Below, one piece after another: positions 1 to 10,031 of a stretch of DNA of 27,201 nt (position 1 is the first letter of the stretch; each line of letters begins with the position of its first letter). The position numbers and the translations under genes are program-made. The notes under the pieces are model-generated. The model was not told the DNA's origin, searched no databases, and saw nothing but the letters and a program-made list of their open reading frames with translations. The DNA comes from Ichthyophthirius multifiliis. Lineage: Eukaryota; Ciliophora; Oligohymenophorea; Hymenostomatida. The stretch spans positions 1-27,201 of the forward strand of contig NW_004086856.1 of assembly GCF_000220395.1 (NCBI RefSeq), given 5' to 3'.

Positions 1-37
1 ACATTAATTAAAATAAATTCTTCTTCTATTAATAATA

Positions 38-93
<56 letters not shown>

Positions 94-1302
94 TAAATAT
101 TATATATAAATAATGTTTAACAATTTCTATTTAAAAAAGTTAACTAAATGTAAGTATTTTTACAAATTTCTACTGAAGCATTAAAAATATCCTAAATACT
201 TTTTTTTATAAAATCTAACTATCTTCTAAATAATTAATCTATATTTTCTTACTTAGATTAATTACCAAATTCTTATCAATAATTAGATTTTAACCATCTA
301 ATGTCTAACTATTCTAAAATCAATAATACTCTCTACTTAATTTGCTTAATTTTTTAAAAATTCATTAAAATCTTGTTTATTTATTGCCTAAGGATTCCTT
401 TTAACGACCTCTTCTTCCTTATTATCTATCGTAAATTCATAATTCTCATAAAATTTGCTCCCTTCTTATGTTTTATGTTATGTTTATTATTTCATTAGAT
501 ACTAATTTTACTCTAATAGTTATTATAATATATCTTTTAGTCCATTGATTTACCCTTTGAGTTCTTTAATTTCATTTTAAGGAATTTATTCTTATTGTAT
601 TTTTGATAAAAGTTAACTTTGTTTTAAACTTTCTTATTAAATTTAACTCTAAAATACTTTCTAATTAATAATTAAAGATTAAATTTTTGGATCTGAACTA
701 TTATTTTTGATATTATTAATAAAATCTTATTAAATTTTGATTTATTAATCATATACATTCTATTAAAATAATTCATTATGCTCTAAAATATTATTCGAAA
801 GTATTTTAAGTCTCGAATTATCATTATATAGTATTTTCTAAGAAGTTTACCCTATAACTTCTTATAAATTCCTTATTTAATTATCTTAATCTTATTATTT
901 TTATAAAATTCTTTAAAGTAAATTATTCATATTTAGTTAATGTAAAGATTATTATTTTTAAAATTATTCTTTTATTATATTATATATAAGAATACAATAT
1001 TAACATAAATATATATATATATATTACTTAAAATTTATTGAAATTGATTTAATGCTACCATATTTAAGGATCCGATTTTATAATTTGTATACATTATTAT
1101 TGGTCTATTTTTATTTTGTTTATATTTTGTTTTGTATTTTTGTTTACCCAAACATTTTCTCCATAGTCATATATACAAAAATACTATTCATTTCTGTTTT
1201 TTATAAATTTATGAATCTATTTTCGGTTGTTAAATCAGGAGTTAGACTAAACGAAAGTGATTTTTTAGTTGTATTTTTTTTTTTTTTTTTAATCAATTCC
1301 AT
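1..1302 (-). CDS. Asn/Gln-rich helical protein, partial at left edge
   Basis: Read with TAA/TAG as Gln, this minus-strand frame is open from an ATG at 1302 to about position 337, then continues after a probable 23-nt GT-AG intron at 314-336. A frame-neutral 90-nt intron at 969-1058, rich in (AT)n, is likely. The protein begins MELIKKKKK, then has a Ser/Thr-rich stretch (SLSFSLTPDLTTENRF), then about 200 residues of helical, Gln/Asn/Lys-rich sequence such as IKELKGQINGLKDILQQLL. An alternative start is the in-frame ATG at 930. After residue ~330 the good frame changes at an 8-T run (200-207); one missing base there would join it to the next open stretch (…DIFNASVEICKN). No TGA is reached before the (TA)n tract at 43-87, so the 3' end lies outside the window or is lost in that repeat. 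It lies about 110 bp downstream of the next coiled-coil gene on the same strand. Family not recognised; function unknown. Confidence 0.6.
43..87. repeat. (TA)n microsatellite
   Basis: A nearly perfect TA dinucleotide run of about 22 units near the left edge of the window. It marks where the minus-strand gene at 1-1302 ceases to look coding, so it may be an intron or 3' flank. Confidence 0.9.
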
Positions 1303-1411
1303 TTTTATTTTAATTATATTTTTTTTTATAAAAAAAAATAAAAAAAAAAAAAAAAAAAGTAATTTATTATATTTTTTATATTTTATTTTTTTTAAAAAAA
1401 AAAAAAAAAAT

Positions 1412-3113
1412 TCATTTTCTAATTTCTAAATAATCTACAATACTAAGTATAAGTACAAATTTTGCCAAAATCATAATTTATTTATTTTCTAGAGCTAATA
1501 TTTTATCCTTTTAATATTAAAAAAATTACATTTAGTATTTTAGTTTTATATTTTCGTCATATAAATCTCTTATTTCTTCCAAAATACATTTTATTTTATC
1601 TTCCTATTATTAATTATACTCTATTTTATTTTTTTTGTATATATTTACATTCTCATAATTATTCTCATTATTTTTTAATGCCAAAATACTTGAAAGTTTA
1701 TTTATTTCTTAAATTAAAAGTTCAATATCTCCTTCCTTTTTTATGTTAAGAAATTATAATTAATCTATATATTCTTTCTATTCTTCTATTTTTTTATATT
1801 TTTCCTACCAATCTTCAATTTCTCTCTCTTTATATCTTAAACTTTCCCTTATTTCTTCTATTTATTCCTTCAAATAAAAATTTTATTACTCTAAATCATC
1901 TTTTTTATCCATTTCTTTGATTTTTATTCTCGCTATATCCAATTCTTCTTCCAAAGAAGCTATTTTTTTCCCCATTTAAATTAAATCTTCTTATAAAACG
2001 ATTCTTTTTTCATATTCAGGGTATATATTTTCCCCATTTATACCTAAAAAATCTATTTAAGTCTTCAAAATGTTTATTAATTTATCTTTCTCGTCTATTA
2101 TTTTCTTCATTTCTAATTACTATTAAATATATTAGTTATTTTCTTCAATTTTTTATCTCTAATTTTCTTTGTATGTCTCTATTTCACTTCTTAATATATA
2201 TAATTATTATTCAAATTCTTATATTTATTTTTCATAATTATTCCTATATTTAATATAAATATATTTATTAATATTAATTTTATTACATTTGTTCTTATTC
2301 GTTATATTTAGATTACTATTTTATTAAATTTTGAATTTCTTATTCTTTTTGGTATATTATTGAGTTTAATTTTTCAATTTCTTACTATAAACAATCATAC
2401 TTTATGATTTTTTTAATTAATTCTTTACTTTATTTAACTTTTAATTCTTCTTTTTAATCATTTTCTTGCTTTTTAAACCGTTTTACTTCCTCAGTTAGCA
2501 TTTAATTAGTTTTTTCTAGTCTTTTTTATTTTATTTTTTTTAAAACAAAAAAAATCGTTTTTTATTACAATAATAATTTTTCATTAATCTCCTCCTATAT
2601 TTTTATATCTATTTTTTTTCCGACAATTATAGGTTTATTTTCAATATAATTCTACTAGTCTGTATAAAAAACAGAAACTTCATTTTATTTTAATACTTAT
2701 TAATAATTATTCTATGATAAAATTCTTGAATCCAATTATAATGGACACATTAAATTTTATTATTTATATTATTATATTTATGAATTTGGTTGTATATTTA
2801 ATATTTATTAAATATTGGGCGATGAATTTGTTTATTTTAAAATTTTTTACTTATATTATTATTACTATTACTATTACATTTACTATTACTATTACTACCA
2901 CTATTACATTTGCTATTGTTATTATATTTAAAAACTAGTATTTATAGATTTTTAAGGGTCATTATTTTATTATTAGTATTATAGATTTCTTATATATTAT
3001 TAGTATTTTATATTTTCATCTTGAGTTTCAAAATATTATTCTTATTTATTAAATTACTGGTATATCAATTATTTTATTCTTTAATATTAATCATTGGATT
3101 AATTTGAAGACAT
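1412..3113 (-). CDS. coiled-coil protein with polyglutamine tract (536 aa)
   Basis: Three exons in ciliate code: 2569-3113, 2287-2520 and 1412-2243, joined by GT-AG introns of 48 nt (2521-2568) and 43 nt (2244-2286). The spliced length is 1611 nt, divisible by three, and ends at TGA (1412-1414). The N-terminus starts MSSNQSNDQYQRIKQLIYQQ. Residues ~70-100 form a Gln tract with scattered Met and Trp, encoded almost entirely by TAA and TAG. A short non-coiled segment follows (IENKPIIVGKKIDIK), and from about residue 170 to the end the protein is charged heptad-like coiled coil (EEELDIARIKIKEMDKKDD, KEQIEEIRESLRYKEREIE). No signal peptide or membrane segment is visible, so a cytoplasmic structural or scaffolding role is inferred. 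The ATG at 3113 is the first Met of the open frame; an internal ATG at 2750 is less likely because the frame upstream is plainly coding. No specific family is recognised. Confidence 0.82.
2845..2925 (-). repeat. polyglutamine-coding microsatellite
   Basis: On the plus strand this is an imperfect ATT/ACT trinucleotide repeat. On the minus strand it is a run of TAA and TAG codons, broken by a few ATG, TGG and CAA/CAG-type codons, in the reading frame of the coiled-coil gene at 1412-3113. It therefore encodes a Gln-rich tract and is likely to vary in length between strains. Confidence 0.75.
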
Positions 3114-3764
3114 TTTATTTTTTTTTAAAAAAAATACTTGTTATTAATATTAATATGGAAGGTATTTTTATAAAATAATTTTTTTTTTTTTTTTTTTTTT
3201 TAAACAAAAATCGTAAATATAATATATATTGCTTAAATACTTTAATAAAAATTAATTTTCATATTATATATTCTTAATAAATACAATTAATCCCAATAAT
3301 TGTTTTATAAAAAAATTAATTATATTAAGTAGAATTAATAAAGTGATTAAAGAGTATTTCGAAAAATCAATTTTTAAACATTCATTTGATAAATTAGTAA
3401 TAAATAAATAATTTAAATATAAAAAATATTATTTCCCTTAATTTTTTTTTTTTTTAATGACTTAATATGAACAAAAAAAAAGAAGGTTAGAAAGAATTGA
3501 TATATTTCTTTTTAATTTAATTGTTTTTTTACAAATAAATATTCAAAAAGTAAAAAATAAAACAAATAATATTAATATATTATTATTTATTCCATTATTT
3601 AAAAATAATAATAATAAAAAATATACACATATATTAAAATAAATAAAGAATGAGCTTTGATATATTTTTTTTTATATATATTGATAATATTAAAAGAAAG
3701 AAAAAAGTGCACTGATTAAATTTTCTTTTTTCTATAAAAAAATACATTATTATATTAAAATTTA
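3114..3764. other. non-coding spacer with poly-T tract
   Basis: Lies between the start of the 536-aa coiled-coil gene and the end of the next minus-strand gene, so it should contain the coiled-coil gene's promoter. It is nearly pure A+T and includes a 23-nt T run at 3179-3201. No conserved motif or coding frame is seen. Confidence 0.7.
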
Positions 3765-4492
3765 TCATATACTATAATTTTGAAAATTTTTAATAAGGTT
3801 ATCTTATTGACATTAATCTATTTCCTCTTCATATTAAGAAGAAATAGAAATATTATCAAATTATTTTTCTAATTTACTAATAATTAGATCATTTTAATCA
3901 CTTGAATGTATAATATTTAATAAGAAGTGATTATCTTCTTAATTTTTTTAATTTTTCTTTTAATTTTCAAATCTTTCATCCTTTAATTACCAAATAGGAT
4001 TTTCAATGAACAAATTATTCCAGATTTCTGTTATATTAAATTAATTTTGATAATTGGATTTTAAGAAATAATAATTTATACAAAATAATGCAAATAATTT
4101 CATTTTAGTCAAGTTTTTCCAGTTCTTGGATTATACTGTATTATTATTTTTCTAGTTTATTAATTTTATTAAATGTTATATATATTAAATTTCTAGTCCT
4201 GAAAACTTTATTAAATTCAATATTTAATTCAATTATTTTTTATACTTACAAAGCTTTTCTTGTTTATTTTTTTTAATAGAGCTATTTGGCTTTAATCACA
4301 ATTTAATTTTAATATATTTAATATATGTTATTCTATAAATTATTAAACTATTCCTTTTATTTCCTTTACAATTGTCCATATTGGATATTAGTTATGGTTT
4401 ATATCATATATGTGACTTAAAAAATCATTTTTTATTGATTCTATTTAATCAATAATTTATTTATTTATTACCTAATTTAAATTAGTATTCAT
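3765..4492 (-). CDS. hypothetical protein, about 200 aa, four exons
   Basis: The N-terminal exon is clear: ATG at 4492, beginning MNTNLNQVINKQIIDQIESI, with a coding-like mix of charged and aromatic residues (HIYDINHNQYPIWTIVKEIK). The C-terminal exon is also clear (FDNISISSQYEEEIDQCQQD) and ends at TGA 3765-3767. Between them the frame changes. One self-consistent model uses introns 4206-4245 (40 nt), 4028-4081 (54 nt) and 3981-4011 (31 nt), giving 603 coding nt with all phases matching. The last intron has an unusual GTTCAT donor; the stretch it removes also reads well in the final frame, so an indel instead of an intron is possible. A GTAAGT donor at 4249 paired with TTTTCAG ending at 4199 is an alternative first intron, but it does not keep the best downstream frame. 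The protein appears soluble and helical. Family not recognised. Confidence 0.6.
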
Positions 4493-5345
4493 TTTTTTAT
4501 TTATTTAAAAATTAATTTATATTATAAAATTTCCACACATATGTAATTTTTAGTTTTTTTATTAGAAAAATATTTGATTAAGATAAAAGGACACTTTAAT
4601 TATTTTTTTTTCTTTTTTAATAAATATTAATTAAATTATCTTATATAAAATATTTATTTATTAATAAAAAATATATGTAATTTATTTTTCTCTATATTTT
4701 TTTTTTTTTAAAAAAAATACCCCAATAAAAATCCAAAAAGACAAGACAAATGAATAATAATGCCTTTTTTCTTTTTAGTTTATTGAGTTTTTTATAAATA
4801 ATTACAGGGAAATAAATATAAAAACAAATAAATAAAATATGTATTTATCATTATTTATTTTAAATATTCAAAATAAATATTTTTTTTTCTTTTTTCCAAT
4901 TTATGTTTTTTTAATAAAAAATTGATTGATTAATTAATATTATTTGATAAAAAATTAATTAATTAATCTATAAAAATATAAAAAATGTTTTAATTCTTAA
5001 TTTACATAAAAATTAAATAAATATAAAAATTTCATATAATATATATATAATAAAAGGCTTCATATATATATATTTATTTATTTATTTTAAAAAAAAAGAA
5101 ATAATATCAAAAAAAATAATATAAACAAAATTTAAACTTAAAAAAGATGTAAAATAAAAAGCATTTTAATTTTTAAATAGGTAAATTTGTCAAAAGTTAA
5201 GAAATATAAAATTTAAAAATAAAAAAAGATTCATAAAATTTTCATGTAACATCTCATAAATAATACTTTTTATCCCCTGAAAGAAATACAAAAAATACAA
5301 TAAATAAAGTAAATTACAAAAAAAAAGGAATAATTAAAATATATA

Positions 5346-5381
<36 letters not shown>

Positions 5382-5382
5382 A
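4493..5382. other. divergent intergenic region
   Basis: Separates a minus-strand gene from the plus-strand long coiled-coil gene, so both promoters should lie here. It is almost entirely A+T, with short homopolymers and a (TA)n run at about 5351-5377 immediately before the plus-strand start. No convincing coding frame is seen; a small C-rich patch (tatcccctgaaag, near 5271) is unexplained. Confidence 0.7.
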
Positions 5383-8300
5383 ATGAAAACAGCTAAATTA
5401 ATGTATACAAAGAAATGGAATCGGGACTATAATTCCGAATGTAAAAAAAACATGCGTAAGTGATTTATATAGTTAAAAAGATCTTTCCATATTTGAAGGA
5501 AATAGTAAATAAAGTATTTAATAAACCAATTAAAAAGCAAGCGAGAAAATAATAGTCGAATATTAGAAATTAACAGAAAATAATTTAAAATATTTGATGT
5601 AAAATGAACAAAAATTTCGAGAATTCGAAGATAATTTGAAAGAAGAAAATGAAAAACTTAAATAATAATTAAAAAACTTAACTGAAAAAAACAAATAATA
5701 AGAACCTCATTTTTAAAAAGTATTATTTAATTCAAAATTTATTAATTATTTTTTTTTAAATTAGTAATATTTTAATCATAGAAACGCAGAAGTTTAATTA
5801 GTTGATGCTAAAAAATAAATACTTGCTTTAAAAAATATTATTGAAAATTAATAAAAAGAAATAAATTAAATATAAACTTAAAATAAAATAATGGAAACAT
5901 CAATAAATAATAGTAATAAAAATAATAATGATTCTATTATATATGTAAATATATAACTTTTTTTTTATTTATTAATTTATTATTAATATGTAAAAAAATT
6001 TTATTAATACATATATAACATATAATGTTTTAATAATAAAAATATAAACATTTTCACTATGTTATTTTCTAAATAAAATTATGATAAAAAAAATTTCTAT
6101 ATAAAAAATATTAAATAAAAAAAAAATATAAAATTTAATTTAAATAGATAACATAAATATTTATATATTTATATATTTATATATATATATATTTTATTAT
6201 TTTTATAAACTTTTATAAATTTATATATACATATATATACACATAAATATACTATCTTTTTCTTATTTTTATATTATTTATTTTTATAATAAAAGGAATA
6301 ATAGATAAATGATTTATATTATTATATTTTTAGTGATTATCAAGAAACTTATATTAAGAGTTAAAAAGTATCTAATCATATAAATTTAAATTTTAATTTT
6401 GATTAGCTTTTATAAGATTAATGTATATTTAAATATAAAATTATAAATTAACAAATAAAAAAAATATAGAAAATAAATCTGGAACAGCCAAACTAAAAGA
6501 TATATAAGATTTTACAGAAAAACTTCATAAATATTTAGATTCCTTTTTTGAACAATTACTGAATTATGTAGTATAGGATAAATAAAAATCATAAAATAGT
6601 CCTGTAAATAGAAAATCAAGCTTTTCGCCTAAAAAATAGAACTAAACAAATAATTGTGATTGGGCGGGGGAGACTTAAATTAATTAATAACAAATAGAAT
6701 AAGAGAATATATAATTATAAAACAAAATAAATGAATATATTGAGTAAATAGAAGAACAAAAAAACTAAATTAACTAAATATAAATATAATAAATAAACTA
6801 ATAATAAAAGAAAAATGAAGAAATTTCATAATTAATGTTAAAAGTTGAATATTTATAAGAAAATTAAAAAAAGAGACTTAAAAAATTTAAGACTTAAATA
6901 CATAATAAAATTCTGAGATTTAGAACAAATTCTTTCTTGAAATTTAAAAATATTAAAAAGAAGTATTTTATAATTATATCTATTTATTAAAAAATTTAAA
7001 ACAAAAAAAGATTTAGAATTTAAATAAAGTTAATAATGAATTTTAACAAATAATAGAGTAATAACAATTGTAAATATATGAAAATAATACAAAATAAAAC
7101 GAAAACGAAAGTAATAATCAATAAATAATTAATAATCTTAAAAAATAAATTGAAGATTTGATTACTTAAACTTAAATAAATCAAGAAACCATAAAAATAT
7201 AATAAAGTTAATTATAAGAATAATAAAACAAATCAAAATAGGAAATCCAAAGGTTAAACACTGAATATAATGTAAAATTATAATAAATGGAAAGTAATTT
7301 TGTAACAAGAACTTAATAAAATATATCTTAAATATAATATTTAAGCTAATAATGTATATTTTCATAAAAAATATAAAAAAGCTTTATATATATTTTTAAA
7401 AATAAGTACAATAAAATTAAGAACAAATTAAAAGACATAAAAAAGATAATATCAAAATAAAATAAGCGAATTAGTTAGATATTTATTCATAAGAAAATAA
7501 AAATCTCCTTGAGAAGTTAGATAAATAAAAATAAGAAATCGAATACCTTAAAAATTAACATAAAATAGAAAAAGAGCAACTTGAAAAATTGTTCTTGGAA
7601 TCCAATCAAAAACTTTAATTAAAAGAAGCTGAAATTCTTGTTTTAAATAATGTTTTATCTGAAATAAAAGTTTAAAATAATATAAACTAAAACTCTTTTT
7701 TAAATAATAATAATGATAACACATATAATGGCTAATAAACCAATTTTCAAATTAACAAATTATAAGAAAAAATTCTCAAATAAAAAGAAAAAATACGTAT
7801 TTTAAAAGAAGAATAAAAAGAAAAATAATTTACAAACGAAGAAATATAAAAACTTTAATAAAAATACGAAAATACAATATAATAAATTAAAGAAGAAATG
7901 TAAATTTAAAAAAATGAAAGTACAAGATAAATTGAGGAATATAAAATTTAAATTGCTAAATTTTAATCAAAATTACATATATCAGATAATAATAATGAAA
8001 AAAAAAGTAAATAATAAATAAAAAAACAAATATATTATATTAAAATAAACAGAAGTAAAAAAAAATAAATATATATAATATAACAAAAAGTAATAAATAA
8101 AACAAAATACATATATTTATAATAAATAGTAATAAATAAAATATATATAAATAAAAAAAGTAAATAATAAATAAAATATATATAGTAAAAATAAAAAGTA
8201 ATAAATAAATAAAATAAAATATATGTATTAAAATAAAATATATGTATTAAAATAAAAAATAATAAATAAAATATATATTAGAATAAAAAGTAATGAAAAA

Positions 8301-8849
8301 ATAAAATAGAATATATTAATAAAAGAATAAAATAACATTAATATATATATATATATATATTAAAATAAAAAGTAATAAATAAATAAAATAAAAATATTAA
8401 AATAAAAAATAGTAAAAGAATTGTAAAGGGAAATAGATGTATTAAATAAATTAAATGAAAAAAAATTAGAAACTATGAAAATAATGTAAAACAATATAAA
8501 AACTAGTGAATAACAAAAAACTGAAAATGAGTAATTATTTAAGAATAAATAAAACGAATATATATAAGAAATAAACTAATTAAAATAAGAAATAAATAAT
8601 TTATAATAATAAAACTAGAAAAACTCTATAAATTAAGAAAAACTCTAACATTAAAACTAGAAACTAATTAAGGAAAACTAAATTTAAGTTGAATAAATAT
8701 CTATATTAGAAAAAAAGAAAAAGCACAGTGATGAAATTAAAGTTTAATAAGAATATATTCAAAATAATTAAAATTAATAACTTTCTAATTAAATAAATGA
8801 TTATACTGTATAAATAAAAGGTAATATTTTATTTAAAATATTTAATTTA

Positions 8850-8899
<50 letters not shown>

Positions 8900-9451
8900 A
8901 AAGATCTCTAATATATTATTTAATAATAAATTCAAGAAATAAATAACTTAAATAATTAAAACTAAAAAACTAAGCAAGAAAAATAATAAATACAAGAAAA
9001 AAATCAAAAATTCATTGATAAAATATCCGAATTAAACGATTAATTAGAAACCTTAAAATAATAAAAAAAAGAAATAGAAGATAATTTATTAAAAAAAATC
9101 AAAGAAAAGGAAATCGAATAAAGTATTCTTGTAAAAGATTATGAAGAAAAAATTAAAATATACAAATAACATATAGAAATTTAATAATACAATCCTATTG
9201 GGGATTTAATGATTTCTTAAATTTATAAATAATCAGATAATTCCGACGATATTATTGATGAACGTAATAGTTAACATTCTAGTAAATAAATATCTGCTCA
9301 ATCCGTTAGATCAAGAGAAAGTAAGCATGAAATGTATAAAAAACTATCAAAAATGTCAATAATGACTGCTGCTATGATGAGTACAAAACATGATTATTAA
9401 ACATTAAAAGAATTTTCTAAATCTTAAGAAGATTAATAAAATACTTAATGA
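5383..9451 (+). CDS. long coiled-coil protein (about 1006 aa, nine exons)
   Basis: In ciliate code the exons are 5383-5455, 5481-5719, 5765-5944, 6296-6367, 6407-6422, 6470-7353, 7407-8006, 8413-8820 and 8904-9451. The introns are 25, 45, 351, 39, 47, 53, 406 and 83 nt, all GT-AG, and codons rejoin correctly at every junction. The stop is TGA at 9449-9451. The protein starts MKTAKLMYTKKWNRDYN. Most of the rest is Gln/Glu/Lys/Asn-rich coiled coil (for example EKLDKQKQEIEYLKNQHKIE). It is interrupted near residues ~200-270 by a less coiled stretch (LHKYLDSFFEQLLNYVV, then SFSPKK and CDWAGE). The C-terminal ~90 residues are Ser-rich and not coiled (SKQISAQSVRSRESKHEMYK). The frame slips by one base around the 7-A run 6866-6872; see findings. 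No membrane segment or signal peptide is visible. A cytoskeletal or basal-body/cortical role is inferred from the general type only; no family is recognised. Confidence 0.82.
5945..6295 (+). other. 351-nt AT-rich intron
   Basis: It starts GTAAAT, ends AAAAG, and joins exons in phase 0. The interior is nearly pure A+T, with no coding signal. It is about eight times longer than most introns in the window. An upstream gene ending in this interval and a separate gene starting after it is an alternative, but no TGA stop closes the upstream frame and no ATG obviously opens the next. Confidence 0.6.
8007..8412 (+). repeat. 406-nt intron filled with AT-rich minisatellite
   Basis: This stretch lies between two coding exons of the long coiled-coil gene, with GTAAAT at the left end and TAG at the right, and its removal restores the frame. 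It consists of imperfect repeats of an AAAAAGTAATAAATAAA-like core followed by ATATAT, spaced about 30-50 nt apart, including a tandem copy of ATATGTATTAAAATAAA near 8220-8255 and a (TA)n run at 8341-8361. Confidence 0.7.
8847..8894. repeat. (TA)n microsatellite inside an intron
   Basis: A TA dinucleotide run within the 83-nt intron 8821-8903 of the long coiled-coil gene. Confidence 0.85.
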
Positions 9452-10031
9452 TTAATAAATATAATTTTATATTTTAATAATAGATATACTTATTATATAA
9501 AATCATAACTTTTATTACTTACATATCTTATTTTCTTTTTTTAAAAAAAAATCTTATATTTCTATATATTTATTTATTTTCTTAAATATAGTAAGAAATT
9601 AGTTAGTTGTTATATATTTTTTTATTAATTAATAAATAAATTGTTATACCCCCTCCCTAAATATTATATTTTAATTTTAATAATTCTTATCTTTAATTTT
9701 CCGAAAATTTATTTTAAAATAAAAAATATATATACAAAGTAGATTTTTTGTTTTGTTTTTCAAATACTTCTTTATATATTAAATAATACTAATAGGTTTA
9801 TAAAAATTAATAATTAATTAAATAAAAATAAATATTATAATTAACTAAAAGCATTAACATTTTTTTAATAAAAAATAGCTTAAATAGTAAACTAACGAAA
9901 AAATTAAGCAAAAAAAAAAAAAAAAAAAAAAAACGAGATTTTTCATAAATATATATAAAAAAAGAAAAATAAAAAACTAAGTTTTTCATTAAAATTGAAA
10001 ACTTAAAAAAATAATCAAAAAAACAAAAAAC
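9452..10031. other. intergenic region with poly-A tract and C-rich patch
   Basis: Separates two plus-strand genes. It contains a 24-nt A run at 9910-9933 and a C-rich patch (taccccctccct) near 9647-9658, which stands out against about 90% A+T surroundings. A standard-code reading of the minus strand here is only low-complexity Phe/Lys sequence from the A tract. No gene seen. Confidence 0.7.

Noticed and set aside
1052-1429. Standard-code ORF of 125 aa on the plus strand
   Set aside because: It is low-complexity Phe/Lys/Tyr sequence antisense to the ciliate-code gene at 1-1302 and across poly-A/T runs.
2714-2938. Standard-code ORF of 74 aa on the plus strand, Ile/Thr-rich
   Set aside because: It is the antisense shadow of the polyglutamine tract and N-terminal exon of the gene at 1412-3113.
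7162-7365. Standard-code minus-strand ORF of 67 aa
   Set aside because: It is antisense to a strongly coding coiled-coil exon.
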